From assembly GCF_000519205.1 (NCBI RefSeq), contig NZ_KI912598.1:166662-230661 (forward strand): a stretch of DNA of 64,000 nt, read 5' to 3'. The notes under the pieces were generated by a model. It was not told the DNA's origin, did no database searches, and saw only the letters and a program-made list of their open reading frames with translations. The position numbers were made by a program, and so were the translations under genes. Positions 16,889 through 25,556 of the stretch are shown in pieces. The number at the start of each line of letters is the position of its first letter. The first letter of the stretch is position 1. The stretch is from Amycolatopsis taiwanensis DSM 45107. Its GTDB lineage: Bacteria; Actinomycetota; Actinomycetes; Mycobacteriales; Pseudonocardiaceae.

Positions 16889-17905
16889 ATGGATTACGAA
16901 ATATTCGAGCTGGGCGACGTCCGGTTGCAACAGGGTGCCACGCTCAGTGACGCAAAACTGGCGTTCAAGACCTACGGTGAGCTCAACGCTGACAAGAGCA
17001 ATGCGATCGTTTACCCGACCTGGTACTCCGGACAGCACTACGACAACGAATGGCTCATCGGCGAAGGGATGGCGCTCGACCCGGCGAAATACTTCGTCAT
17101 CATTCCGAACATGCTCGGCAATGGGTTGTCTTCCTCGCCGAGCAACACGCCGGCGCCGCACGACCGCGCGTCGTTTCCGCGGGTGACCATGTACGACAAC
17201 GTGCGTTTCCAGCACCGTCTGGTGACGGAGCGCTTCGGCATCGAGCGGCTGGAGCTGGTGACCGGCTGGTCCATGGGCGCGGGGCAGACCTACCAGTGGG
17301 CGGTCAGCTTCCCGGACATGGTCAAGCGAATCCTCCCCTTCTGCGGTTCGGCGAAGACCAGCCGTCACAACATTGTCTTCCTTGAAGGGGTCAAGGCGGC
17401 GCTCACCGCCGATGCGGCCTACGCGGGGGGCCGGTACGACCGGCAGCCCGACATCGGGATCCGCGCGATGTCGCGGGTTTATGCCGGCTGGGGCTTCAGC
17501 CAGCAGTTCTACCGGGAAACGATTTACGAGCGGGATCCGCTGGGCTTCGCCTCGCTGGAGGACTTCCTGGTTTCCTTCTGGGAGGGCCTGTTCCTCAAGC
17601 GTGACGCGAACAACCTGCTGGCCATGCTGTGGACCTGGCAGAACGCCGACGTCGGCAGGACACCGGGGTTCCGCGGCGTCGAAGACGCGCTCGCGGCCAT
17701 CCGGATGCCCGCGATAGTGATGCCGGCCCAGCAGGATCTGTATTTCCCGCCCGAGGACAACGAGTGGGAGGTCAAGCACATGCCGCGGGCCGAACTGCGG
17801 GTCATTCCGGGGGCGTGGGGTCATTTCGCCGGTGGCGGCCTCAATCCGGAGGACACCAGGTTCATCGACGACGCCCTCAAGGAACTGCTCAGGCTGGAAG
17901 TGTGA
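16889..17905 (+). CDS. Alpha/beta hydrolase, homoserine O-acetyltransferase-like
   Basis: A 338-residue alpha/beta-fold protein of the MetX-like group. The nucleophile elbow is TGWSMGAGQ (Ser near residue 132), the acid is probably in MPAQQDLYFP, and the catalytic His is in WGHFAGGG near the C-terminus. ATG at 16889 with GGGAGG upstream is preferred to an in-frame start at 16847. True MetX proteins are longer and act on homoserine. This shorter form without methionine-pathway neighbours may be a different acyltransferase or hydrolase. A toxin-antitoxin module follows 44 bp later. Confidence 0.85.
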   Translation: MDYEIFELGDVRLQQGATLSDAKLAFKTYGELNADKSNAIVYPTWYSGQHYDNEWLIGEGMALDPAKYFVIIPNMLGNGLSSSPSNTPAPHDRASFPRVTMYDNVRFQHRLVTERFGIERLELVTGWSMGAGQTYQWAVSFPDMVKRILPFCGSAKTSRHNIVFLEGVKAALTADAAYAGGRYDRQPDIGIRAMSRVYAGWGFSQQFYRETIYERDPLGFASLEDFLVSFWEGLFLKRDANNLLAMLWTWQNADVGRTPGFRGVEDALAAIRMPAIVMPAQQDLYFPPEDNEWEVKHMPRAELRVIPGAWGHFAGGGLNPEDTRFIDDALKELLRLEV

Positions 17906-17916
17906 GTCGGGCAGTT

Positions 17917-17943
17917 TTGATCTTGCTACCACGGCGGTAGCAT
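17917..17943 (+). promoter_or_regulatory. Promoter and operator of the RHH-Doc module
   Basis: TGCTACC-ACGGC-GGTAGCA (17924-17942) is a perfect 7-bp inverted repeat. It overlaps a -10 element TAGCAT (17938-17943); TTGATC (17917-17922) may be the -35. The ATG follows the -10 by 6 nt. This fits autoregulation by the ribbon-helix-helix antitoxin. Confidence 0.7.
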
Positions 17944-17949
17944 CGATTC

Positions 17950-18153
17950 ATGGCGATGACGTTGCGGCTGACAGAGGAGCAAGAACGTGCGCTCGCGCTG
18001 CTGGCCGAGGCGGAAGGCGTGAGCAAGCACGAAGCAGCCGTGCGCGCGATCACTGATGCGGCCGCTCGCCGGGTCCGGGACGACCGGGTCCGGGCACTGT
18101 CGGCCGAGGGGCGTCAGCGCTACGCGGCGTTGCTCGAACGCTTGGCGCAATGA
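17950..18153 (+). CDS. Ribbon-helix-helix antitoxin of the Doc pair
   Basis: A 67-residue protein starting MAMTLRLTEEQERALALLAE, a ribbon-helix-helix (CopG-like) N-terminus with the beta strand at residues 2-7. The C-terminal half (RVRDDRVRALSAEGRQRYAA) is charged and likely wraps the toxin. Its stop overlaps the toxin start (ATGA at 18150-18153), indicating translational coupling. The likely role is to neutralise Doc and repress its own promoter through the palindrome immediately upstream. Confidence 0.88.
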   Translation: MAMTLRLTEEQERALALLAEAEGVSKHEAAVRAITDAAARRVRDDRVRALSAEGRQRYAALLERLAQ

Positions 18154-18566
18154 CCGTCGAATACCTGACGACCGACGACCTCTTGGCACTCGCGGAAGAC
18201 CTGGGCGTGCCGGGCATTCGGGACGTCGGACTGCTGGACGCGGCGGCGCACCGGCCACGGGCTTCCGTGTTCGGGCAGGATGCGTACCCCACGCTGCACG
18301 AGAAAGCCGCGGTGCTACTGGAGTTCGTGGTGCGAAATCATGCGCTCGTCGACGGCAACAAGCGGCTCGCCTGGATGGCCACCTTCGTTTTCTACGGCGT
18401 GAACGGTGTTGATCTCGATGCGCCGGACGACGAGGCGTACGACCTTGTCATCGCGGCGTCGACGGGCAAGCTCGGTTACTCGGAGATCGCCGCACAGCTG
18501 AGCGCGTGGGCGCGACCGGACGTGGCTCCGCCGCGGAATCCGGCCGTGTTCCGCTTCGGCGCCTGA
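18150..18566 (+). CDS. doc: Doc/Fic-family death-on-curing toxin
   Basis: A 138-residue all-helical Fic-fold protein. The motif HALVDGNKRLAW (His64) has the Doc form ending in NKR rather than the adenylyltransferase form GNGR, so it is expected to phosphorylate EF-Tu and stop translation, as shown for P1 Doc. The motif is intact, so the toxin should be active. It forms a two-gene operon with the antitoxin. No mobile element borders it. Confidence 0.9.
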   Translation: MTVEYLTTDDLLALAEDLGVPGIRDVGLLDAAAHRPRASVFGQDAYPTLHEKAAVLLEFVVRNHALVDGNKRLAWMATFVFYGVNGVDLDAPDDEAYDLVIAASTGKLGYSEIAAQLSAWARPDVAPPRNPAVFRFGA

Positions 18567-18688
18567 TCCCGCCGGAGCGCTCTGTCCACTGTGTCCAGTC
18601 GTCCCGGTACGGTTGTGGCCTCGTGATCGCCTAGCGTAGATTGCCGGTCACGGTGGGTTCGTCAGGAGCGACCTGGCGACACGATCGC

Positions 18689-18711
18689 GGTCGCGCGCAA
18701 ACTCGCGGAGG
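18689..18711 (+). promoter_or_regulatory. Conserved leader with ribosome-binding site (STAND gene copy)
   Basis: TCGCGCGCAAACTCGCGGAG ends 8 nt before the ATG at 18719 and contains the GGAGG site. The same leader stands before the genes at 53557 (minus), 55598 and 60369. Here the G-rich hairpin units found with the other copies are absent. Confidence 0.7.
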
Positions 18712-18718
18712 AAACCAC

Positions 18719-20866
18719 ATGACCGCTGGGGTGGGGTCGGACGGGCCGGAAGACTCGCTCGAGGTACGGAACCTGATGCCAGGTTCCGCGGGTGCGGTCG
18801 TGCAGGCCGGCCGGATCGAGAAGGTCGTGCTGACCCAGGCGTCGGCGCCCGCGCCCCACCGCACGCGGGTGCCCTGCCAGGTTCCGGCCGCGAAGGGCCG
18901 GTTCGTCAACCGGCGGCGGGAACTGGCCAGGGCCAGGCGCCTGGTCGAGGTCGGCGGCCGCCGGCCGCCCCGGATCCTGGTGGTGGGCGGCATGCCGGGG
19001 GTGGGCAAGAGCGCGCTGGGCTTCCGGCTGGCCGAGTCGGTCCGCGAGTCCTATTCCGGTGGCGTTCTCTACATCAACTTCACGGAACTGCGCGGCGGCT
19101 CCGAACCGGCGGTGAGCGACGCGCTGGTGTCCTGCCTGCGCGCGCTGGGCGTGGCCGACGCGGTCATCCCGTCGAGCCTGGCGGAACTCACCAAGCTGTT
19201 CCGGTCACACACGGCGGATGAGCCGGTCCTGGTGATGCTCGACGACGTCACCGAGACCGGCCAGGTACGACCGCTGGTGCCGGCCGCGCCCGGGAGCGCG
19301 GTGCTGGTGACCAGCACCGGCCGGCTGCCCGAACTGTCTCTCGACGGAGCGGAGTTGTTGTGGCTGGAGCCGTTGGACCAGACCAGTGGCGAAAGACTGA
19401 TCAAGGGTGTGTGCCGGCGGGCGGGCGAGGAACCGGACGCCTTGGCCGAACTCGTCGAGTTGTGCGGCCGGTTGCCGATCGCGCTGGAGATCGCCGCGGC
19501 CCGGCTGCGGGACCGGCCGGGCCTGAGCGTCCGGGCGTTGTGCGCGGAAATCGCGGACACCAGCCGGGGCCTCGCCGCGCTGTCCGTCGGCCGGGAGGCG
19601 AGGGTTTCGGCGGTATTCAGCTTGTCCTACCGTGACCTGCCGGCGGCCGCGCAGCGGATGTACCGGCTGCTGGGCGCGTTGCCGTTCCGCGATTTCGACC
19701 TCGGACTGATCGCCGTTGCGGCCGGCGCCGAGCAGGCCGTGGCCGAGGAGTTGCTGGACCTGTTGGTGGGCGCGGGCCTGCTGAGCGAGAACGCCGACGG
19801 CAGGTGCGGTTTTCACGGCCTGGTGCGGCGTCACGCGATTGACCAGGCGCACGTGGAAGATTCCGAGGACGAGCAGATCAACGCGCTGCACCGGACAGTG
19901 CGGTATTTGTTGATCCGCACGGTGTCGGCGGACCTCGCCGCGATGGACTCGGGGCGCTTGCGCATCACCCCGTCCACCGAAATCGTGCGGGGAGTGACGG
20001 ACCCGTTCGCCGGCGAGCACCCCAAGGCACGCGCGCTGGACTGGCTGGATGCGGAACGAGCGAACCTGCTGGCCGCGATGAAGGCGGCCGCGGACCGCGG
20101 TTGGCACGACATGTGCTGGCAGTTGGCCGAATCGGTGACGGCGCTGTACGTCTCCCGCCGTTACCTGGTGGACTGGGCCGAGTCCGCGACCATCGGCGCG
20201 AATTCCGCACACCTCGGGAAGAACGCCGCTGCCGAGGCGAGGCTGCGCAGCTTCGGTTCCCGGGCCTGGACGGAGCTGGGCGATCTGGACCGGGCCGGGC
20301 GGGAACTGAACGCGGCCCTGCCACTCGCCGAGCGGGCGGGCAACCCGCGTTTGCTCGCGTCGGTGTGGGAAATGGTGGCCCGCTACCGTGACCATGCCGA
20401 GCCGGCCGCGGCGGACCAGGCCTACGACCGTGCGCTCGAACTGTTCGCCGGCGCCGACGACGGTCGCGGTGTTGCCTTCACGACCTACTTCCACGGTCGT
20501 TCTCTCGCCATGCGGGCACGGTGGGCCGAAGCGCTGGACGTGCTGGAGCGGGCACGTGATCTCGTCGCCGAGGTCGACGACGAGCGGATGCGGGGACGGG
20601 TCCTGACCACCCTCGGCACCACCCTGGGCAGGCTCGGGCGTGACACCGAGGCCGTCGAGGCGCTCCGGCAGGCGATCGGTCTGCTCGGCGGTCATCGCCA
20701 TTTCGAGGCGCAGGCGTGGGAAGCGCTCGGCGAAATCGCCATCAGCGCCGGCGACGCGGCCTACGGGCGCGAAGCCCTGCGACGTGCGGTGGAAATCCAC
20801 ACCGACCTGGGCGGCCCGGACGCCGAGCGACTGCGGGTCAAGCTGGCCGGCCTGCCGGAGGCGTGA
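18719..20866 (+). CDS. STAND-type NB-ARC NTPase with TPR-like C-terminus
   Basis: A 715-residue signalling ATPase. A short N-terminal segment holds the VVQAGRI motif (28-34) often seen in actinobacterial NB-ARC proteins. Walker A is GGMPGVGKS (90-98), Walker B is LVMLDD (171-176), and the GLPL-like CGRLPIALEIA is near 255. A winged-helix region follows, then helical repeats (about 480-710) resembling TPRs. No effector domain is fused. ATG at 18719 has GGAGG; a longer frame from 18641 is ignored. It ends by overlapping a convergent gene by 29 bp. Regulator or defence sensor are both possible. Confidence 0.85.
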   Translation: MTAGVGSDGPEDSLEVRNLMPGSAGAVVQAGRIEKVVLTQASAPAPHRTRVPCQVPAAKGRFVNRRRELARARRLVEVGGRRPPRILVVGGMPGVGKSALGFRLAESVRESYSGGVLYINFTELRGGSEPAVSDALVSCLRALGVADAVIPSSLAELTKLFRSHTADEPVLVMLDDVTETGQVRPLVPAAPGSAVLVTSTGRLPELSLDGAELLWLEPLDQTSGERLIKGVCRRAGEEPDALAELVELCGRLPIALEIAAARLRDRPGLSVRALCAEIADTSRGLAALSVGREARVSAVFSLSYRDLPAAAQRMYRLLGALPFRDFDLGLIAVAAGAEQAVAEELLDLLVGAGLLSENADGRCGFHGLVRRHAIDQAHVEDSEDEQINALHRTVRYLLIRTVSADLAAMDSGRLRITPSTEIVRGVTDPFAGEHPKARALDWLDAERANLLAAMKAAADRGWHDMCWQLAESVTALYVSRRYLVDWAESATIGANSAHLGKNAAAEARLRSFGSRAWTELGDLDRAGRELNAALPLAERAGNPRLLASVWEMVARYRDHAEPAAADQAYDRALELFAGADDGRGVAFTTYFHGRSLAMRARWAEALDVLERARDLVAEVDDERMRGRVLTTLGTTLGRLGRDTEAVEALRQAIGLLGGHRHFEAQAWEALGEIAISAGDAAYGREALRRAVEIHTDLGGPDAERLRVKLAGLPEA

Positions 20867-22529
20867 CCGTGACGGACAGCGGGAATTCGCCCGCACCGAG
20901 CCGAACGATGAGCGGGCCGTCGGTGAGGCGCTCGGCCAGCAACGCGGCGTAGATCGCCGAGGCGAGGACCATCGCGTCCGTTTTCCCAGCGGCGACGTCG
21001 ACCCGGCGCCCGTCCCGGAGCAAAGCCCGGCAGCCGCCGGGAACACCGGCAGCGGCCATGATGGCGCCGGGGAAGTTGCGCAGCATCGTTGCGGTCCAGG
21101 CGGTTGTGGTGTCCACATCGGTTGTCAGCCGCCGGGTCAGCACGGACGCGTTCTGGGTGAGACGGAGATCGAGTTCCTCCTCGTCCACGATCAGGTGCCG
21201 GACCGTTTCGCGCACGACCGGCTCGTCGGCGGGGGCCGCCTCGGCCACGCGGCGTGCGGCCCGCGGATGCCGGACCATGGTGATCGTCGTGGCGTCCGTG
21301 AAGGCCGTGTAGACATCGAACGCGGTGACCGGCCGGAGTTCGATCTCGGCGTCGGCGGCGCGGAGCAATGGGGGATCGGCTCGCGGCGGGGCGAGGTCGA
21401 GTTCGGCGTACAGCAGGTCGCGCAGTCGCCGGGTCGAATCCCCGACGTGCGCGAAGACCCGCGCGGTGAGCCCGTCGAACCGCCGGGGATCGTGCGTGGC
21501 GGCGGCTTTGTCGAGCTGTTCCCGCAGCCCGTGGCGCGGATCGAGATGCCCGGCGGTGCGACCCAGTTCGTCGATGGGCGTGCCGGGCACGACCTCGGTG
21601 CCGTACGCGGCGAGCAGCAGAGGTTTTCCCAGCGCGGCGGCATGCAGGCTCATCGACCCGTGATCGCCGACCACCTGGTCGGCGGCCACCAGCGCGGCCT
21701 GCCACCCCTGGTCCGGTGGGAGGAGCACGAGCCCGGCCTCGACGGCGTCGGCGAACCAGGTGCGTACCTGAGCCTCGCCGTACCAGGCCCAGATGTTCGG
21801 GTGGAGCACGGCGGCGACCTGGTACTCGTCGGCTGGCAGCTCGGCCAGCAGTTGCAGCGGCAACGTGCGCCAGCGCCCGAGCTGTGACTCCGCGCGCCAG
21901 GTGGAGCTGAGCAGGATCAGCCGACGGTTTCCGGTGCCGAGCCGGAGACGGTAGCGGTCTCGTAGCCCTTCGCTGGCCAGTAGCCGGTCGTAGGTGGGGT
22001 CACCGGTCACCGCGGTGTGCCCGGCGATCTCCGGGCAGGCAGCGCGCAGTTGGTGTTCCTGTTCGGGGTGGGACAACACAACCACGACACGCCCGCTGCG
22101 CAACGCCTCGGCCGGTGGCAGTCCCGCGAGACGCGTGCCCGAGCCCCGGACGTCCGGCACGTACTTGTTGAACCCCAAGCCGTGCGGCAATACCACAGTG
22201 CGGGACTTCACTGCGGAGAAGTCGATGTTCTCGCTGGCCGAGACCGCCAGGTCGAACGATGCTTCGCGCAGGTTCTCCCACGGCAGGACTTCCGGCACGC
22301 CGGCGGTGCGCAGGAGCGCGGGGACGCCCGTGCTGAAGCGGGACGTGTCGTCGACCGTGAATACGACCTTCACGCGGAAATCCCCGCGGAAGATGTCCCA
22401 CGCTTCGAGGAGGCGGATCGCCGAGGTCATCGTCCTGGCCACGAACAACACTGTTCGCTCACAGTCGAAGGTGCCCCAGCGGCCCTCGTCAGCACCCATG
22501 GGCCGAAAGACCACGGAGCATGCCGTCAC
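20838..22529 (-). CDS. Large protein with GT-B / CDP-glycerol transferase-like features
   Basis: A 563-residue protein not recognised with certainty. The N-terminal half begins with a Rossmann-like segment (TVLFVARTMTSAIRLLEAW) and contains VLPHGLGFNKY. The middle contains LLSSTWRAESQLGRW and AVLHPNIWAWYG, then VVGDHGSMSLHAAALGKPLLL. This pattern resembles the C-terminal nucleotide-sugar half of CDP-glycerol glycerophosphotransferases and related GT-B enzymes. The last 150 residues are of unknown type. GTG at 22529 has GGGAGG directly upstream; ATG at 22499 is the alternative. It converges on the STAND gene with a 29-bp overlap, so the two may be functionally linked. Confidence 0.75.
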   Translation of the reverse strand: MTACSVVFRPMGADEGRWGTFDCERTVLFVARTMTSAIRLLEAWDIFRGDFRVKVVFTVDDTSRFSTGVPALLRTAGVPEVLPWENLREASFDLAVSASENIDFSAVKSRTVVLPHGLGFNKYVPDVRGSGTRLAGLPPAEALRSGRVVVVLSHPEQEHQLRAACPEIAGHTAVTGDPTYDRLLASEGLRDRYRLRLGTGNRRLILLSSTWRAESQLGRWRTLPLQLLAELPADEYQVAAVLHPNIWAWYGEAQVRTWFADAVEAGLVLLPPDQGWQAALVAADQVVGDHGSMSLHAAALGKPLLLAAYGTEVVPGTPIDELGRTAGHLDPRHGLREQLDKAAATHDPRRFDGLTARVFAHVGDSTRRLRDLLYAELDLAPPRADPPLLRAADAEIELRPVTAFDVYTAFTDATTITMVRHPRAARRVAEAAPADEPVVRETVRHLIVDEEELDLRLTQNASVLTRRLTTDVDTTTAWTATMLRNFPGAIMAAAGVPGGCRALLRDGRRVDVAAGKTDAMVLASAIYAALLAERLTDGPLIVRLGAGEFPLSVTVTPPAGRPA

Positions 22530-22665
22530 GCACCTCCCGTCCCGCTTCGGGCCGTGTCTTACTCGCTCCTGACCCTACTCACCGCCGTGCGCCGACCGGA
22601 GGAGCGGGCCGTGCTGACGAGTTACTGTCCGAAGAGGACGCTGATGGTGCGGGCCGGCCGGCGGC

Positions 22666-22702
22666 AACGAGCCCCGCACCGATGGCCGGTGCGGGGCTCG
22701 TT
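22666..22702. terminator. Hairpin terminator of the YeeE/YedE gene
   Basis: AACGAGCCCCGCACC (22666-22680) pairs perfectly with GGTGCGGGGCTCGTT (22688-22702), loop 7 nt. It lies just downstream of the minus-strand transporter gene and is also in reach of the opposite neighbour's upstream region. No U-run. Confidence 0.75.
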
Positions 22703-22714
22703 CGTGCCTTGTGG

Positions 22715-23986
22715 TCAGCAGACGCTGTCGGTCGGCTTCGGGTTGCCGAGGCCGAACAGCGGACGGATCTTGAGCCCGACCCACGTGCCGAGCAGCGCGA
22801 ACACACCCCACAGCCAGCCATGCAGGCTGCCGGTCGAGATGCCGGCCAGGTAGGCGCCGATGTTGCAGCCACCGGCCAGCCGCGCCCCGACTCCCATCAG
22901 GATCCCGCCCAGCACCGCGGCCACGGCGGTGCGCCACGGGATCTCCGCGCGGATCTTCCAGGCGCCCGCCGCCGCGGAGGCCACGGCCGCACCCACGATG
23001 ATGCCGATGTCGGTCAGGCTCGTCTTGTCCGTCCAGATCGGACTCGCGAGGGACTTCGCGTTGCTGGAGGTCTGCCAGAACTCCCACGTCTCCGGGTGCA
23101 GTCCCAGCAACTGCAGCAGCTTCGCTCCCCACAGCGCGAACGCGAACGTGACGCCCCAGGTGCCCCCGGACACCAGCACCACCGCCGCGGCGAGCACCGC
23201 GAGCACCACGGCGCCGACCAGCAGCGGCCACGAGCCCCGGAACACGCGCGCGAACCCCCGTGCGGTGGGGACCGAGCCAAGTGGTGGCGGCGTGCGCCGC
23301 GCCTGGATCACCCGCGTCACGACCACGATGCCCAGCAGCACGCCGATGGTGATCGCCCAGGATCCCCACCACCCGACGTGATCGGCGAGGAGGAACCCGG
23401 AAACCTGTGGCCAGCCCGTGAAGATCGGATATGCCCACGTGTAGAGCACCGAACCGGCGATGAACCCGCCTAGGGTCAGCACGATCGTGGACTGTCCCGA
23501 GCCGACCGCGAACAGCGTGCCGGACGCGCACGCGCCGCCGAGTTGCATGCCGATGGCGAAGATCGCCGCGCCGGCGAAGAGGCCGAGCCCGATCGGGTTC
23601 GCGGTGATTTTCGGTGTGACGCCGAACAATCCGGTACCCGTTCCGGCGATCAGCGCGATGAGGGTCGCGGCGGTGCCGAGCAGCAAGGCGTGTGCCCGTA
23701 GCCCGGTGCCGTTGCCGACCGCGACCAGTTGCCGCCAGGCCGAGGTGAACCCGAACCTCGAATGGAACAGCGCCAGCCCCAGGAACAGGCCGATCACCAG
23801 CAGCAAGCCGAACTTTCCGCCGTAGGATGCCCAGACGTACCAGCTCAACCCGACCGCCAGGATCGCGGCGATCACCAGCGGCACCACGCGCACCGGCTCC
23901 TCCGGTGCCGGAGCCGGCGCCGCGCACGAGGTGGGTGAGGAGAGCAGGAACCTTCCGGCGGGTAACGAATCGGTGGGCGCGGACAT
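22715..23986 (-). CDS. YeeE/YedE family transporter (thiosulfate/sulfur uptake type)
   Basis: A 423-residue integral membrane protein with about ten hydrophobic helices. The two half-repeats carry the conserved cysteine motifs GGACASG and GGCNIGA, the hallmark of the TsuA/YeeE family that passes thiosulfate through cysteine-lined gates. The extreme C-terminus ends DSVC. ATG at 23986 with TGGAG is preferred to GTG at 23992. The usual TusA-like partner is not adjacent, so cooperation with a distant sulfurtransferase is inferred. Selenium or another sulfur species is an alternative substrate. Confidence 0.88.
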   Translation of the reverse strand: MSAPTDSLPAGRFLLSSPTSCAAPAPAPEEPVRVVPLVIAAILAVGLSWYVWASYGGKFGLLLVIGLFLGLALFHSRFGFTSAWRQLVAVGNGTGLRAHALLLGTAATLIALIAGTGTGLFGVTPKITANPIGLGLFAGAAIFAIGMQLGGACASGTLFAVGSGQSTIVLTLGGFIAGSVLYTWAYPIFTGWPQVSGFLLADHVGWWGSWAITIGVLLGIVVVTRVIQARRTPPPLGSVPTARGFARVFRGSWPLLVGAVVLAVLAAAVVLVSGGTWGVTFAFALWGAKLLQLLGLHPETWEFWQTSSNAKSLASPIWTDKTSLTDIGIIVGAAVASAAAGAWKIRAEIPWRTAVAAVLGGILMGVGARLAGGCNIGAYLAGISTGSLHGWLWGVFALLGTWVGLKIRPLFGLGNPKPTDSVC

Positions 23987-24094
23987 CAACACTCCAGAAC
24001 GGACGTCAGGGATGAACGACGCCCCACGCTAAAAGGCACTCGAACCTTCGCGCACCTCGTCTCACCAGGTGATCGCCGCCCCGCCGCGTCCCCG

Positions 24095-24328
24095 CCTCAG
24101 GTACCCGTCTTCCCCAGCATCCGTCTTCCCGCTTCAGGCGCCCACCTTCCCGCTTCAGGCGCCCACGTTCCCGCTTCAGGCGTCTGTGTTCCCGTTTCCG
24201 GCGGGCAAGTTCCGGGTTCGGGCGTGTCCCCGTTTCTGGCACGCGTGTTCCGGGTTCAGGTTCCTGTGTTCCCGGTTGAGGCGCAGAGTTCCCGGTTGAG
24301 GCGCGCGTGTTCCCGGTTGAGGAGAACG
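24095..24328. repeat. Repeat array A2, 21-nt units, one orientation
   Basis: The 420-bp gap between the transporter start and the MBL gene holds about 11 degenerate 21-nt units such as TTCCCGCTTCAGGCGCCCACC, later changing to GTGTTCCCGGTTGAGGCGC. All have the orientation of the right half of A1. No central inversion is seen. The unit alternates GTGTCCC and GTGTTCC forms. Confidence 0.8.
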
Positions 24329-24359
24329 AGCTGCCGCGGCCCCGCCCGGACAGGCGTGC

Positions 24360-24399
24360 GGCCTCGGCCGGGCGTCCGCGTGGCCGCCCGGCCGAGGCC
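24360..24399. terminator. Terminator of the MBL-fold gene
   Basis: GGCCTCGGCCGGGCG (24360-24374) pairs perfectly with CGCCCGGCCGAGGCC (24385-24399), loop 10 nt. It lies 8 bp beyond the stop codon of the minus-strand MBL gene. No U-run follows. Confidence 0.85.
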
Positions 24400-24407
24400 A
24401 CCCCCGG

Positions 24408-25235
24408 TCAGGCCAGATGGTCGTTCGCGCCGCTCACCCAGCCGATGTAGCGTTCGGCCGACCGCCGCACCGCGCCCTTCGCGTCGGAGAGCACCGCTCC
24501 GCCCAGGAGGCCGTAGAGCCGGTCGAACTCGTAGGGCTCCAGGCGCTCCACGATCCGGCGCACCAGTCCCGCGGACAGCGGGATGTCGTTCGGGTAGCTG
24601 CGCATGAAGGTCACCCAGCCCGCCGCGGCCACCGGGACCACGGTATCCCCGGTCAGCAGGGTGCCGGCCCCGCCCGACCCGCTCGCGATGTGCGCCACCG
24701 CTGAGCCAGGGAAGTGCCCGCCGGCCGCGATGATGGTCACCCCCGGCAGGACCTCTTCGGCGCCGCTCCACTCGCGGATCACCGGGTCCTCCCGCTGCAC
24801 CCACGACCGGTCCGCGGAGTGCACCAGGACCGGGATGCGGCCGAGATGGTGGCTCCAGCTCACCTGCGAGCCGTACATGTGCGGATGGCTCGCGACGATC
24901 AGCGCGGCTCCGCCGAGTTCGTCGATCTTGGCCGCCAGCGGCTCGTCGAAGTGATTCGGTGGATCCCACATGAGGTTGCCCTGGCTGGTCTGCGCCAGGT
25001 ACGTCCACTGCCCGATGCCGAACCGTGGGTCCCGGTTGAGCCGGTGGATGCCCGGCTCCACTTCCTCGTGCACCAGTTGGTGGCCGTCGGCGGCCAGCTT
25101 TTCCAGCGTCGTCCACACCTGACCGGTCGTGGGCACCCACTGGCGCTCGTCCGCACAGATCTCGCACGTGCCGGAGGGCGGCTGGTCGGTGTCCGGATGC
25201 TCGACTCCACAGGTGCCACAAATCCACACCGTCAT
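24408..25235 (-). CDS. MBL-fold metallohydrolase with N-terminal zinc-ribbon
   Basis: A 275-residue protein. Residues 1-30 contain two Cys pairs (CGTCGVEH and CEIC), a rubredoxin/zinc-ribbon-like knuckle. A metallo-beta-lactamase fold follows, but with an altered metal motif: SHPHMYGSQVSWSH is where HxHxDH would be expected, with GGHFPGS and LLTGDTV as further ligands. Hydrolase activity is therefore uncertain. The frame continues 49 codons upstream through repeat array A3, but ATG at 25235 (MTVWICGTCG) is the natural start. Substrate unknown. Confidence 0.82.
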   Translation of the reverse strand: MTVWICGTCGVEHPDTDQPPSGTCEICADERQWVPTTGQVWTTLEKLAADGHQLVHEEVEPGIHRLNRDPRFGIGQWTYLAQTSQGNLMWDPPNHFDEPLAAKIDELGGAALIVASHPHMYGSQVSWSHHLGRIPVLVHSADRSWVQREDPVIREWSGAEEVLPGVTIIAAGGHFPGSAVAHIASGSGGAGTLLTGDTVVPVAAAGWVTFMRSYPNDIPLSAGLVRRIVERLEPYEFDRLYGLLGGAVLSDAKGAVRRSAERYIGWVSGANDHLA

Positions 25236-25284
25236 GCCCACCACTCTCACACCTCGATCCAGGTCGAGGTCAAGCCCCACGCCG

Positions 25285-25556
25285 TGTCCCCGCCTCAGGA
25301 CGCCGAGTTCTGGCTTCAGGACGCCGTGTCCCCGTTTCAGGACGCTGAGTTCTGGCTTCAGGACGCCGAGTTCCGGGTTCACGGGCGCGCTGGACCGGGA
25401 ACTCGCGTGCCTGGGCTGGGGACACGCTTGCCTGGGGCGGGAACTCGTGGTCCTGGAGCGGGGACACGCGTGCTTGAGTCGGGAATTCGTGGACCTGGGG
25501 CGGGAATTCGGGTGCTTGAGGCGGGAACTCGTGGTCCTGGAGCGGGGACACGCGGG
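25285..25556. repeat. Repeat array A3, 21-nt units with orientation switch
   Basis: Between the MBL gene start and the MarR gene end. The first part repeats CTTCAGGACGCCGAGTTCTGG (right-type units); after about 25395 the second part repeats left-type units such as CCTGGAGCGGGGACACGCGTG. Order of the two halves is the opposite of A1 and A4. Units alternate between GAGTTCC and GTGTCCC forms. Confidence 0.82.

Noticed and set aside
20640..21887. 415-residue plus-strand frame opposite the GT-B-like gene
   Set aside because: Antisense shadow; His/Arg/Gly-rich composition without motifs.
25236..25382. N-terminal extension of the MBL protein with LKPELGV heptads
   Set aside because: It is translation of array A3. 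The zinc-knuckle start MTVWICGTCG at 25235 is the natural beginning.
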